Of a DNA stretch of 64,000 nt, positions 16,277 to 25,519 are shown in pieces. Both the position numbers and the translations under genes were made by a program. Below the pieces are notes generated by a model that was not told the DNA's origin, did no database searches, and was given only the letters and a program-made list of their open reading frames with translations. The DNA comes from Butyrivibrio sp. M55 (GTDB lineage Bacteria > Bacillota > Clostridia > Lachnospirales > Lachnospiraceae). How positions within the stretch are numbered: the stretch's first letter is position 1; each line of letters starts with the position of its first letter. The DNA is taken from assembly GCF_900116865.1 (NCBI RefSeq), contig NZ_FPCD01000003.1, positions 62,001-126,000 of the forward strand, read 5' to 3'.

Positions 16277-17926
16277 TCATGTATAGTTATCGGGAAGATC
16301 GTTCTCAAGAAGTATTACTTTTTCTCTTCCCGCTTCAAGCTCGTACATAAGCTGTGTAGCTTCCGTGAGGCTGCTCTTTACAAAGAGCTTATCCTCTGCA
16401 AATCCTGCACCAAGTGCTCCCTTTTTGATCGCATGAGTCTGCTTCTCACCTACAAGTATGATGTAGTCGCAAACGCCTGCAGCCTGTCTTCCGAACTCTT
16501 CGTTGTACTCATCCTCTTTTGCCCCGAGTTCTACCATTCCGGGTGTAACAAGTATCTTTACCGAGTTCTCAAAAAGAGCAAGTGTCTCAAGCGCAACTTT
16601 CGCTCCGTTAGGATTGGAGTTATACGCATCATCAAGTATTGAAACAGCGCCGTGTCTTACAAGTTCAAGTCTGTGTGGAACGGGCTGTATTCTTCTTACC
16701 GCTATGCGAAGCTTGTTCATCGGAACTCCGAAGCTTGCCGCAACTGCGATAGCACCCGCAATATTTTCAACGTTATGTCTTCCGACGAGCTTCGTACTGA
16801 ATTCAGAAGTCTCGCCCTCGGGTGTAGTCACATTAAATGTCGTTCCCGCTCCCGTAACGGAAATATCGGAAACTCTGTAATCGCATCCTTCTGAAACACC
16901 GTAAGTTATGGCATCTTTATATTTCATGTTTGCCATAACGATTTCATTATCACCGTTTGCAAACTTAAGGTGCTTGCCCTTTGCTGCGCCCTCTGCCTTT
17001 TCCTTCTCGTCAACCGCATCAAGAAGTTCATACTTGGTGCTGACGATATTCTCAAGCGAATGGAACGTCTCAAGATGCTGATAACCTATTGATGTAAGTA
17101 TACCATCATCCGGATGAACAATATCCGTTATCTCTTTTATATCATGAAGATGTCTTGCTCCCATCTCGCAAACAAATATCTCATGTGTGGGAACCATCTT
17201 CTCTCTGATAGTTCTGACAATTCCCATCGGAGTGTTATAACTCTCGGGAGTCATCAAAACTCTGTATTTTTCTGAAAGAAGTGTTGTCAGATAGTATTTA
17301 ACGCTTGTCTTACCGTAACTTCCCGTAACCCCGATTATTCTAAGTCCCTGATGCTCTTTAAGGATTCTTTTCGCATCGTCGATAAACCACTGATTTATCC
17401 TGTTCTCGATAGGCTTGTTAATAAGATTTGAAAGTGCAACAACAAGAGGCAGACAACCTATATAAGCCGCAACAAAGAATGCAGCAACCGCATGCTTACC
17501 TGCGCTCCAATCAGCACCGAAAGCCACACAGATACCGGCTATAAGTGCCACGATCACAAACAGAACGGCATAGGTTATAAATAATCTCTGAACCCTTTGT
17601 GTAACTACAAACTTTTTCTTCGCCTTCTTGGGAATATACATAACCGCCATAAGCGCCAGAAAGACGATAGCAAGAACAAACAATCCTCCCGCTATCTTGT
17701 TCATATCGGTCTCTTCCAGAGCTTCCGCATATTCAAAAAATCCCGCACCGAAGATAGCCGCAGCCGCACCTGCATGAAGTCCGTATTTAGTAACAGTGGT
17801 CTTTAAAAATCTAAAATACCCCTGAAACTGATAGCTCGATAACTGAAGCATGTGCGTGTAGTAACGAAGCCCCAATACCGCAGCGCAAAGATATACTATG
17901 ATAAATATTATAAGTATCGCTCCCAA
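16277..17926 (-). CDS. Membrane-anchored MurF-like Mur ligase
   Basis: A 549-aa protein. Residues 1-170 carry about five hydrophobic segments (near 2-20, 52-66, 80-98, 115-137, 145-168). A Mur-ligase central domain with the P-loop GVTGSYGKTS (199-208), the conserved YNTPMGIVRTIRE and VCEMGARHLHDIKEI segments follows. The C-terminal domain has ILDDAYNSNPNGAKVALETL and TPGMVELG. By motif it is closest to MurF, which adds D-Ala-D-Ala to UDP-MurNAc-tripeptide. The usual N-terminal UDP-binding domain is replaced by the membrane region. The start is TTG, preceded by AAGGAGAGGG. It lies 12 bases after the hydrolase gene and 30 before ddl. It may work with Ddl at the membrane or on another acceptor. 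Confidence 0.85.
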   Translation of the reverse strand: MGAILIIFIIVYLCAAVLGLRYYTHMLQLSSYQFQGYFRFLKTTVTKYGLHAGAAAAIFGAGFFEYAEALEETDMNKIAGGLFVLAIVFLALMAVMYIPKKAKKKFVVTQRVQRLFITYAVLFVIVALIAGICVAFGADWSAGKHAVAAFFVAAYIGCLPLVVALSNLINKPIENRINQWFIDDAKRILKEHQGLRIIGVTGSYGKTSVKYYLTTLLSEKYRVLMTPESYNTPMGIVRTIREKMVPTHEIFVCEMGARHLHDIKEITDIVHPDDGILTSIGYQHLETFHSLENIVSTKYELLDAVDEKEKAEGAAKGKHLKFANGDNEIVMANMKYKDAITYGVSEGCDYRVSDISVTGAGTTFNVTTPEGETSEFSTKLVGRHNVENIAGAIAVAASFGVPMNKLRIAVRRIQPVPHRLELVRHGAVSILDDAYNSNPNGAKVALETLALFENSVKILVTPGMVELGAKEDEYNEEFGRQAAGVCDYIILVGEKQTHAIKKGALGAGFAEDKLFVKSSLTEATQLMYELEAGREKVILLENDLPDNYT

Positions 17927-17938
17927 ATATCCCTCTCC

Positions 17939-18733
17939 TTAATTCTTGATTCCAAGAAAGCTTCCCAGAATCTTGTTATATACATAGAGATTATCAAGAA
18001 ATGAGTAATGGCCTGCTCCCTCTATAACCGCAAGTCCCGCCTCAGGCATAAGCTCTTCCATCTTCTGTCCGTCAGACAACGGTGTCGCCGTATCCTTATC
18101 ACCCCAGATAAGAAGAACCGGCTGCGTAACCGACGGCATGCTCGGAACCATATCCTCATTTACCGCCATTACAAGGCTCTTTCTCATTACAGGAGATGCC
18201 GCCGCATAATCCGCACTTCCAAACTTCTTCTGAAGCTTATCAAGTGCTTTCGGATCAAGCTTAAGCAGGCCGCTCTTTGTGATGAAATTCTTATAGAACT
18301 TGTATCTTCTTGACCTCTTTAACTGAGCCTTGGTCTTAACGGGAATAACTCCGGCTGAATCTGTAAGTACGATCTTTGGAATCGTAAATCCCGGAGAAAG
18401 CTTGCCCTCATTTATTCCTGAAGCAAGTTTTATTATTATCCTTCCGCCCATGGAATGACCGAGGAAGATCACTTCTTTATCATCGGGATAAAGAGTCTTT
18501 ATAAAATCGATCACGAAGTTCATGAAATCCTCAACACTCATGGGCTCTTTGGGCTCATCACTTTTTCCAAAGCCGGGCATATCCATTGCAACAACATGAT
18601 AACCTCTTTTTGCAAAATTAATAACCCCCGCAAAAAGATCTATGTTGGAGCCCCATCCGTGAAGCATAACAAGTAAAGGCCCCGTTCCTTCATCTATGTA
18701 GTTTATATTTAGTCCATTTATATTAACATTCAT
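17939..18733 (-). CDS. Alpha/beta hydrolase
   Basis: A 264-aa alpha/beta-hydrolase fold protein. The oxyanion HGWGSN is near residue 25, the nucleophile elbow GHSMGG near residue 97, the acid probably in WGDKDTATPL, and the His in GAGHYSFLDN. The substrate cannot be told from the sequence. The start is uncertain: the ATG at 18733 (MNVNINGLNINYIDEG) gives the normal N-terminus but has no ribosome binding site. A promoter-like pair ends only seven bases upstream, so the message may be leaderless. It is likely the first gene of an operon with the MurF-like ligase and ddl. Confidence 0.85.
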   Translation of the reverse strand: MNVNINGLNINYIDEGTGPLLVMLHGWGSNIDLFAGVINFAKRGYHVVAMDMPGFGKSDEPKEPMSVEDFMNFVIDFIKTLYPDDKEVIFLGHSMGGRIIIKLASGINEGKLSPGFTIPKIVLTDSAGVIPVKTKAQLKRSRRYKFYKNFITKSGLLKLDPKALDKLQKKFGSADYAAASPVMRKSLVMAVNEDMVPSMPSVTQPVLLIWGDKDTATPLSDGQKMEELMPEAGLAVIEGAGHYSFLDNLYVYNKILGSFLGIKN

Positions 18734-18740
18734 TTGGTTA

Positions 18741-18770
18741 ACTATAGCACCATGATTCTGCCCATGCAAA
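18741..18770 (-). promoter_or_regulatory. Promoter giving a possibly leaderless hydrolase mRNA
   Basis: On the minus strand, TTTGCA (18765-18770) and TATAGT (18741-18746) have an 18-base spacer. The -10 ends seven bases before the ATG at 18733, so transcription should begin at or next to the start codon. Confidence 0.5.
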
Positions 18771-18817
18771 TCCCACAGTTTGCAAAAACATTGCAAAAAA
18801 TGCTCTATATCGAAGTG

Positions 18818-20398
18818 CTATTCCTCTCCCTTTTTCTCAAGCACACTGAGCATAAATACTAACAGCGCATCCGCCTGCGGATCGTTTAGGATTCCGACTC
18901 CGGCTTCATCTGCATAAGTCCTCTCCGTTGCATCCGTAACGTAGTTAACGGCTCCCGGATTCATCCCCATCAAAAAATGCGCATGATTCTCTATGATCGT
19001 AGTGTACTCATGGTTATATATTATATGGTCGGTTATGGTAAGACATCTCATATCATCCAAAAGCTCATTAAAAGCCTTCTCATCGGTTTTTGTCACCAGA
19101 TAGGCCGATTGTCCTGCCTTCTGCGCAATATCCTCAGAACGCTTCATTAGAAGCTTCATAAGGTACTCACATCTTGTAACGTCAACCTGCTGACTTGTAG
19201 AAAGATATGTCACCGAACCGATCAGTATATTCTCATCCGTATTGAAAATCTGATCAAAATTAGTTCTGACAAAGTAATCCTCAAGAACTGTCCCGTACCC
19301 TGAGTTTCCCGTTGCTCTGTATAGTTCTGCCGCAGCCTTAAATACCGTGGTATTGTCCTGCGCCTTCTGGTTGTTAAAATAGCAACTCCACGCTCTGTCC
19401 GCCGCTTTAAGGCATGTTGTCGCAAATTCGCCGTCATACTTCTGATAGATATAGCTGAATTTGGCAAGCACTGACGCAAAATTTATCGTCGCATCCATAG
19501 AAACCGGTGTAACTGTGACAGGGTATGTCATTACATCTCCGCCACCCGAGCTGTCGGTAAGCGCCGCACCGTACTCTCCTCCGGTCTTTGCATCCTGCAT
19601 CTTTAAAAGCCATTCAACTTCATACCTAACCTCATCAAGAATATCAGGTATACCGTTTCCGCTCTCAGGGATTCCCGCTTCATCAGTAAAAGCCGCTTCG
19701 TTCATCTCATAAGCAAGAAGAAGATTCTCCGCAACCTTACATCCGACCGTCGTATCTCTGTCAGCCTGCTCGTCCATGTGCCATCCGCCCGTAACATCTA
19801 TCTCTGTTTCAGGATGTTCCTGAAGATGTGCAGGTGTCGTGTGGCAGGCACTGTGCGCATTTTCTCCCGCATATTCTTCGGACAATGACATTCCGCACCT
19901 GTTAATGTAATATTTTTTGCACGCCTCGTTAAATACGTTCGCATACACATCTTCCGATACGGTAAAAGAATATGATTCTCCTATTATATCCGCGCAGGCA
20001 TAATAGGTTCCTTCTTCCTTCAGATCGGTAAAGTATCCTATGCCGGTAAATTCTTTTGTCTCTTCGTTATAGACAGACTTGACCACATCTCCCGTATATT
20101 TTTCTTCTTTTGTTCCAAGCTCCTTTATACTGAATGTCTTTGGGAGCTTCTTTCCGTGTAAAATGACTGTTTTAACCGAGTCTGTTTTATATCCGACCTG
20201 GTCGGCAAGGACGCTCGGAATCTGATTAGGAACGCTGTAATCACCGCTACCTGTAGTTTCCGGGCCTTTTGAACCTGCCTCGACCATATCAACCTGTTTT
20301 TCAGCAGAAGAAGCGCCGCAGCCTGCGACGCTTCCAATAAGCGACAGTGTCAGCACTGCCGCAATTATTCTGTTTTTCCGCCTCATAACAGAAAACAT
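18818..20398 (-). CDS. GH9-like lipoprotein with altered catalytic motifs
   Basis: A 526-aa predicted lipoprotein (lipobox VAGC near residue 27). It has the layout of CelD-type family 9 glycoside hydrolases. The N-terminal Ig-like domain (about 58-155) includes LADQVGYKTDSVKTVIL, and an (alpha/alpha)6 domain follows with RCG...ACH, DVTGGWH, GNGIPDILDEVRYEVEWLLKMQ and MGMNPGAVNYVTD. The catalytic DAGD motif after GGWH is replaced by MDEQ. The C-terminal NEVAINWN-type segment holding the acid Glu reads GVGILNDPQADALLVF. Both catalytic positions thus appear lost by my manual alignment. It may be a binding protein or act differently. It ends the strand run after the aconitase-like gene (17-base gap). 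Confidence 0.8.
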   Translation of the reverse strand: MFSVMRRKNRIIAAVLTLSLIGSVAGCGASSAEKQVDMVEAGSKGPETTGSGDYSVPNQIPSVLADQVGYKTDSVKTVILHGKKLPKTFSIKELGTKEEKYTGDVVKSVYNEETKEFTGIGYFTDLKEEGTYYACADIIGESYSFTVSEDVYANVFNEACKKYYINRCGMSLSEEYAGENAHSACHTTPAHLQEHPETEIDVTGGWHMDEQADRDTTVGCKVAENLLLAYEMNEAAFTDEAGIPESGNGIPDILDEVRYEVEWLLKMQDAKTGGEYGAALTDSSGGGDVMTYPVTVTPVSMDATINFASVLAKFSYIYQKYDGEFATTCLKAADRAWSCYFNNQKAQDNTTVFKAAAELYRATGNSGYGTVLEDYFVRTNFDQIFNTDENILIGSVTYLSTSQQVDVTRCEYLMKLLMKRSEDIAQKAGQSAYLVTKTDEKAFNELLDDMRCLTITDHIIYNHEYTTIIENHAHFLMGMNPGAVNYVTDATERTYADEAGVGILNDPQADALLVFMLSVLEKKGEE

Positions 20399-20415
20399 AC
20401 CAATACCAGTCCCTT

Positions 20416-22707
20416 TTATTTAACTCTGTTGTAGTTTATAAGGCAACCGTCAAGAATTATCTGTCTTTCATCATCGGTGAGATTACCAAGCTTAAGTTCA
20501 AACTCAGTCATGCTGTCCCCTGCAACAGCATATGCCTTAATAACTTCATCCTTATTCTTAACCGCATCTCTGATTCCGGGAAGGAAGATGTAGTCTTTGT
20601 TCTTGAAAGGAAGTTCACCCTCTTCAATAACAAAAGGAAGCATACCCCAGTTAATAAGGTTTGAACGATATCTCTTTGTTGCGTATTCATTGGCGATGTT
20701 AGCCCATCCGCCAAGAACCTTCTGACATGACGCAGCCTGCTCTCTGGCTGATCCGTCACCCGGCTTTACAGCAAAGATTGTTGATCCGAATCCAACGTTG
20801 TCATTATTAACACCGCTGAACTTCTTACCGATCACATCCATTACGCCCTTAAGCTCGCCCCATGCCGCAATGGGATCTTTGCCCTCTACAAGAGCATCCT
20901 GTGCTGCACGCACTTCTTTTGCAAGTCCTACATATGCAGGATCTTTTCTTGACAATGTAAACTCAGCAAGTCCGAGAGGATTTGATCTGTAAGATGAAGT
21001 CTCTCCTGAAGGGATGAGCTCATCAGTTGTTGTTACAGGATCATGAATCTCTGATACAACTCTGAGTACCATGTTCTCAGGAAGTTCTGACATCTTAGGC
21101 CAATCCTTGATGTTGGGGCCAAGCTGAAGCTCAACGGAAGGATCTGCAACTCCGTGTGAATCAAATACACGGTTCTTATAGATCTCACTGTCAAAGTGAT
21201 ACTTGTATTTCTTGAGTTCTCCGTCATACTCTGTTGCAGGTGTAAGAACACCCTGATTAGCTGCTGTCGCTGCGATAGATCTTGCATCCATAAGTGCAAC
21301 TGAAGCAACCTGGCCGTTCTGAACCTTAGAACCTTCACGGTTAGGGAAGTTTCTTGTCGAATGTCTGATACTGAACGCATTGTTTGCGGGAGTATCACCT
21401 GCGCCGAAGCAAGGTCCGCAGAATGCTGTCTTAAGGATTGCTCCTGTCTCAAGAATTGCAGCAGCTGCGCCGTTCTTAACAACTTCCATAAAGATAGGTG
21501 TTGACGCAGGATATACACTGAGTGTAAATCTGTCGTTTCCGATATAGTGTCCCTTAAGGATATCTGCTGCTGCGCAAATGTTCTCAAATCCACCGCCTGC
21601 GCAACCTGCGATTATTCCCTGCTCAACAATGAACTTACCGTCTTTGAGCTTATCCTGAAGTGAATACTCAATGCTGTCGCCAAAGCTTACTCTTGCTCTC
21701 TTCTCAACATCTGCAAGAATATCGGCAGCATTGCGATTAACCTCTGCGATCTCATATACGTTACTTGGATGGAAAGGCATAGCAATCATAGGATTGATCG
21801 AGCTGAGGTCAACCTTAACAAGACCGTCATAATAAGCAACCTTTCCGGGCTTAAGTTCTTTGTAATCACCGACTCTTCCGTGGATCTCATAGAATTCTTT
21901 GATCGTATCGTCTGTCTGCCAGATTGATGAAAGACATGTTGTCTCTGTTGTCATAACGTCAACACCGATCCTGAAATCAGCACTGAGCTTCTCAACACCG
22001 GGTCCGACAAATTCCATTACTTTATTCTTTACGTAGCCGCTTCCGAATACTTCTCCGATGATTGCAAGTGCAACGTCCTGAGGTCCTACGCCCTTCTTAG
22101 GCTCACCCTCAAGATAAATTGCTACAACTCCCGGCATATCAACATCATAAGTTTGTCCAAGAAGCTGCTTAACAAGCTCGGGGCCACCCTCTCCGATAGC
22201 CATTGTTCCGAGCGCACCATATCTTGTATGTGAATCAGATCCAAGGATCATGCTTCCGCCTGCTGCGAGCATCTCTCTTGCGAACTGGTGGATAACCGCC
22301 TGATGAGGGGGTACATAGATTCCGCCATACTTCTGAGCTGCTGTAAGACCAAATACATGATCGTCTTCGTTAATTGTTCCGCCAACCGCACAAAGTGAAT
22401 TGTGACAGTTTGTAAGTACATAGGGAATAGGGAATTTCTCAAGTCCCGACGCCCTTGCTGTCTGAATGATTCCGACATATGTAATGTCATGTGAAGTAAG
22501 TTTATCAAACTTAACGCATAACTTTTCCATGTTTCCGGAAGTATTATGCTCTTTAAGGATTCCGTATGCTATTGTGTTCTCTTTCGCACTCTTTGCCGCA
22601 TCCTCTGATACACCGTTAGATGCGAGAACCGCTGCAGCCTCTGCATTATCAGGCACTACAGTGTTACCGTTTATGAGATAACACCCATGTTCAAGTGTTG
22701 TTACCAT
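20416..22707 (-). CDS. Aconitase-superfamily hydratase (YbhJ-like)
   Basis: A 763-aa iron-sulfur hydratase of the aconitase superfamily. The N-terminal catalytic region has [13 protein letters not shown] and the conserved [22 protein letters not shown]. The 4Fe-4S ligands are probably the Cys in IIAGCAGGG and the two in [24 protein letters not shown] is the substrate-loop region, and the swivel domain is C-terminal ([13 protein letters not shown]). It resembles the putative hydratase group containing E. coli YbhJ more than AcnA or LeuCD. The substrate is unknown, citrate/aconitate being only one option. I prefer the ATG at 22707, eight bases after GTAGGAGG, over the ATG at 22713. Confidence 0.85.
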   Translation of the reverse strand: MVTTLEHGCYLINGNTVVPDNAEAAAVLASNGVSEDAAKSAKENTIAYGILKEHNTSGNMEKLCVKFDKLTSHDITYVGIIQTARASGLEKFPIPYVLTNCHNSLCAVGGTINEDDHVFGLTAAQKYGGIYVPPHQAVIHQFAREMLAAGGSMILGSDSHTRYGALGTMAIGEGGPELVKQLLGQTYDVDMPGVVAIYLEGEPKKGVGPQDVALAIIGEVFGSGYVKNKVMEFVGPGVEKLSADFRIGVDVMTTETTCLSSIWQTDDTIKEFYEIHGRVGDYKELKPGKVAYYDGLVKVDLSSINPMIAMPFHPSNVYEIAEVNRNAADILADVEKRARVSFGDSIEYSLQDKLKDGKFIVEQGIIAGCAGGGFENICAAADILKGHYIGNDRFTLSVYPASTPIFMEVVKNGAAAAILETGAILKTAFCGPCFGAGDTPANNAFSIRHSTRNFPNREGSKVQNGQVASVALMDARSIAATAANQGVLTPATEYDGELKKYKYHFDSEIYKNRVFDSHGVADPSVELQLGPNIKDWPKMSELPENMVLRVVSEIHDPVTTTDELIPSGETSSYRSNPLGLAEFTLSRKDPAYVGLAKEVRAAQDALVEGKDPIAAWGELKGVMDVIGKKFSGVNNDNVGFGSTIFAVKPGDGSAREQAASCQKVLGGWANIANEYATKRYRSNLINWGMLPFVIEEGELPFKNKDYIFLPGIRDAVKNKDEVIKAYAVAGDSMTEFELKLGNLTDDERQIILDGCLINYNRVK

Positions 22708-22737
22708 TACCATTCCTCCTACCCATTTTTACTACGC

Positions 22738-22749
22738 TATACATGTATA
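22738..22749. promoter_or_regulatory. Perfect palindrome upstream of the hydratase, candidate operator
   Basis: TATACATGTATA, with TTG flanking on the minus strand to give TTGTATACATGTATAG. This resembles GntR-family half-sites (GTATAC). It lies about 30 bases upstream of the hydratase start. No GntR regulator is in the window. Confidence 0.4.
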
Positions 22750-22802
22750 CAATTTACAGGCGTTATTTTATCATAGTTTTCGTCTTCTTTGTATGATATT
22801 TA

Positions 22803-24392
22803 TTAATGTCCGTTCTTATCCTTATCGGCATCATAAATATTCTGCAGATATGTTTTTACCTCATCTACTCCCGCGGCCTGTAGAGCTGTCCTGAATTCAT
22901 TGACCTCAGCCTCCGGCGTTCCTTCATATCTGCCATACGTGATCTCAGGAATATATTTATCGCATACCTTGGTGACTTCTTCTATCGTATTGTTAATATT
23001 GGTCGTCATAAATCGATATCTGTCCCAAGGATAGTCTATTGCAATCTTGTTATACTCTGACTTAAGTTCGTTATAATCATCCCAGGCATAGTTCGAGTCT
23101 GCTTTTTCATAGGAATCTCTTCTTCCCCACCAGAAGTTGGTTGTTATTCCATCTTTTTCGTCATTATATCCGTTGGGTCTCTCAAGCATGTCTTTGGGAT
23201 TTATCTGGTACTGCACGCCTTCAATTCCGTATCTTATAAGTCTGTAGCACTCCACATCATTTCTTAAAATGTCGTACACCATAAGAGCTCTCTCAGGGTT
23301 CTTTGACTTTGATGAAATTGCCATTGCTCCGTGCAAAATACTTGTCTTTAACAGGTTTTCTTTTCCAAACCAGAAGAACTTAAGCTTTGCCTCAGGCTGA
23401 TAAATTTCCATATTAGGTTTTATCGTAGTGTAATAGTCCTCTGTAGTCGCAAGAACAACCGAGGTATCTCCGTTATAGAAAGCCTCATAGTTATCCTTGT
23501 AATCCGAAAAATCACTTCTCCATACGCCCATCTCATTCCATTTCTTCATGATCTTGGCATAGTTAATAAGATAATTACCCGACATATAAGGTGAAACTAT
23601 CTGGCTCTGCGCATTCTTAAAAATGCCCCATACTCCGTAGTCGCCAAGCTCATATATAGGAATATAATTACTTTCGGACATGATATATCCAAGAGCCTGC
23701 TTTGTTTCTTTTCCATCAGCATCCCAGAAAAGCTTCTCCGGATTCTGTTCTCTATAGAGTGTAAAAAATTCATCAAGAGTATCCCAATCCTGTATCTCAC
23801 CGATGTTGAAATCTCTCCCGAGGTCGTTACTCTTGGCTTTCTCTACATTTTTTACATCATCCAATCTGTAAACAAAACCATAGTTTATCCACTGGGTATA
23901 CTCATTTTCCGGAATAAAATATATCTTTCCGTCATAAGTGCAGCAATCCCAGTCCATGGATGACACATATTTATATGTCTGCGGGCAATATGTCCTTAGC
24001 ATATCTTCAGAAAGGGGCAAAAAATATCCCTTAGCCGCGTTAGGCCATGCATCAAGCCAGTCGCTTCCCGCAGCGATTAGATCTACATTAACGTTTCCCA
24101 AACTAAGCGTCTTGTTATAGTTTTCAAGATAATCGTTCCAGCCAATATAATAGATATCCAGCTTCGCATTTACCTTCTTTAAAAGAAGCTCGTTAAGTCT
24201 GTCCAGAACCTTCTCTGTCATTCCGTTTATAGGCTTATCACCTATAGTCAGATAAGTAATTGTAACCGGAGGACCTGAAACATCTATATTACGGTATTGA
24301 AAGTCCGAAACCACTTTTCTGCTGTTTCCACAGCCTACTGTACTAATTGTCATTACCGCTGTCATAACCAGCGCGAGAATCTTCCTTTTCAC
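22803..24392 (-). CDS. Extracellular solute-binding lipoprotein (carbohydrate ABC type, DUF3502-like C-terminus)
   Basis: A 529-aa lipoprotein (lipobox TVGC near residue 21) of the family 1 sugar-binding proteins. The N-terminal lobe has VTITYLTIGDKPINGMTEKVLDRLNELL, and the C-terminal region resembles the DUF3502 extension (YGIEGVQYQINPKDM, then WDRYRFMTTNINN). It would deliver an oligosaccharide to an ABC permease, but no permease genes are adjacent. The UgpC/MsmX-type ATPase at 26885 may energise such a permease encoded elsewhere. The GTG start directly abuts the tadA stop codon, so it is probably translated by coupling from tadA, an unusual pairing. Confidence 0.88.
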   Translation of the reverse strand: MKRKILALVMTAVMTISTVGCGNSRKVVSDFQYRNIDVSGPPVTITYLTIGDKPINGMTEKVLDRLNELLLKKVNAKLDIYYIGWNDYLENYNKTLSLGNVNVDLIAAGSDWLDAWPNAAKGYFLPLSEDMLRTYCPQTYKYVSSMDWDCCTYDGKIYFIPENEYTQWINYGFVYRLDDVKNVEKAKSNDLGRDFNIGEIQDWDTLDEFFTLYREQNPEKLFWDADGKETKQALGYIMSESNYIPIYELGDYGVWGIFKNAQSQIVSPYMSGNYLINYAKIMKKWNEMGVWRSDFSDYKDNYEAFYNGDTSVVLATTEDYYTTIKPNMEIYQPEAKLKFFWFGKENLLKTSILHGAMAISSKSKNPERALMVYDILRNDVECYRLIRYGIEGVQYQINPKDMLERPNGYNDEKDGITTNFWWGRRDSYEKADSNYAWDDYNELKSEYNKIAIDYPWDRYRFMTTNINNTIEEVTKVCDKYIPEITYGRYEGTPEAEVNEFRTALQAAGVDEVKTYLQNIYDADKDKNGH

Positions 24393-24935
24393 TTAAAGAT
24401 TTCCTTTCTGCTCTTTCTCAGCTTTATTTCTTGCTCTCAGCTCTATAAAAAAATCTTTCAGCAGTTTACTGCATTCCTCTTCCAATACGCCTTTTTTCAC
24501 AACAACCTGATGATTGAAATCCGGATTGTTCAAAATATTCATAACCGATCCGGCGCATCCCGCCTTGGGATTCTCCGCTGCCATAACGACTTCGGGTATT
24601 CTTGCCTGCACTATGGCTCCCGCGCACATCTGACACGGCTCCAAAGTAACATACAACTTACATCCCTCAAGTCTCCAATCTTTTATCACCTTTCCCGCCT
24701 TGCGTATAGCAGTTATTTCCGCATGCGCGAGCGGTGTTTTGTCTGTGTTGCGCCTGTTATATCCTCGTCCGATTATCTTGTCTTCATAAACTATTACGCA
24801 TCCTATCGGAACTTCTCCCAGAGCAAATGCTTTCTTCGCCTGATTAATGGCTGCTCTCATGTACTTGATATCTTTAAGCTCATCCTCAGTGCAGTTTTCC
24901 ATGTTCACACCTGCGGATTTTGGCTGCATTTTCAT
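24393..24935 (-). CDS. tadA: tRNA-specific adenosine deaminase
   Basis: Zinc deaminase that converts A34 to inosine in the tRNA-Arg(ACG) wobble position. Motifs: HAEITAI with the catalytic Glu, and LEPCQMCAGAIVQARI with the two zinc cysteines. It is 180 aa with an N-terminal extension and Lys-rich tail. An alternative start twelve codons in (MENCTEDE) is possible; the upstream ATG has AGGAAAG about twelve bases away. Closeness to the SRP RNA gene, seen in many Firmicutes, supports the assignment. Confidence 0.93.
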   Translation of the reverse strand: MKMQPKSAGVNMENCTEDELKDIKYMRAAINQAKKAFALGEVPIGCVIVYEDKIIGRGYNRRNTDKTPLAHAEITAIRKAGKVIKDWRLEGCKLYVTLEPCQMCAGAIVQARIPEVVMAAENPKAGCAGSVMNILNNPDFNHQVVVKKGVLEEECSKLLKDFFIELRARNKAEKEQKGNL

Positions 24936-24999
24936 AAATATACTTCTTTCCTAGCGAAATGGTAGTAATTCTGTTAATATATGATATACGAATTACTTC

Positions 25000-25043
25000 A
25001 TGACTTAAGTCATTTTTGCAATTCTACATTATATCACTATATT
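25000..25043 (+). promoter_or_regulatory. Promoter and palindromic candidate operator of the Rrf2 gene
   Basis: A perfect 14-bp palindrome ATGACTTAAGTCAT (25000-25013) sits directly upstream of a -35 TTGCAA (25016-25021), with -10 TATATT at 25038-25043 after a 16-base spacer. The intergenic stretch is shared with the divergent tadA gene. Confidence 0.5.
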
Positions 25044-25074
25044 ATACCAAATTATCTATAAAAAGGGGTTTTTT

Positions 25075-25482
25075 ATGCGAATATCCACAAAGGGAAGATA
25101 CGCTTTGAGAGTAATGATAGATCTTGCCAGCTTCGGTAACGACAATTTCATTTCACTTAAAGACATTTCTCAGAGACAAAACATACCTATCAAATATCTG
25201 GAACAAATTGTTTCGACCTTAAATAAAGCGGGATACCTCAACAGCATGCGCGGAAGTAACGGCGGATACCGCCTTTCCAAGCCCTCCGAGGAATATAATA
25301 TCGGCGACGTACTCAGAACAGTTGAAGGAAATCTCACGCCCGTTGAATGCGTCGCATATGAAAACGGAGTTATGTGCCCCAGAACCGATTCATGCAATTC
25401 TGTTAACTTCTGGAAAGGGCTGGATGAAGTTGTAAACAAATATATCGACAGCTACACCCTTAAGGATCTTATCCAGCAATAA
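25075..25482 (+). CDS. Rrf2-family transcriptional regulator
   Basis: A 135-aa winged-helix regulator of the Rrf2/IscR/CymR family. It has the diagnostic start MRISTKGRYALRVMIDLA, a recognition helix in ISQRQNIPIKYLEQIVSTLNKAGYLNSMRGSNGGYRL, and three cysteines (about residues 95, 103, 110) in the spacing used for an Fe-S cluster in IscR-like members. It could sense Fe-S or cysteine status. It lies alone between tadA and the SRP RNA, without isc, suf or cys genes nearby, so its regulon is not evident. AAAAGGGG precedes the ATG. Confidence 0.9.
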   Translation: MRISTKGRYALRVMIDLASFGNDNFISLKDISQRQNIPIKYLEQIVSTLNKAGYLNSMRGSNGGYRLSKPSEEYNIGDVLRTVEGNLTPVECVAYENGVMCPRTDSCNSVNFWKGLDEVVNKYIDSYTLKDLIQQ

Positions 25483-25486
25483 CAAA

Positions 25487-25515
25487 TTGACATTACGGTC
25501 AAAAAAAAGTATAGT
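25487..25515 (+). promoter_or_regulatory. Strong promoter of the SRP RNA gene
   Basis: TTGACA (25487-25492) and TATAGT (25510-25515) with exactly 17 bases between, about five bases before the start of the RNA stem. Confidence 0.85.
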
Positions 25516-25519
25516 AATC

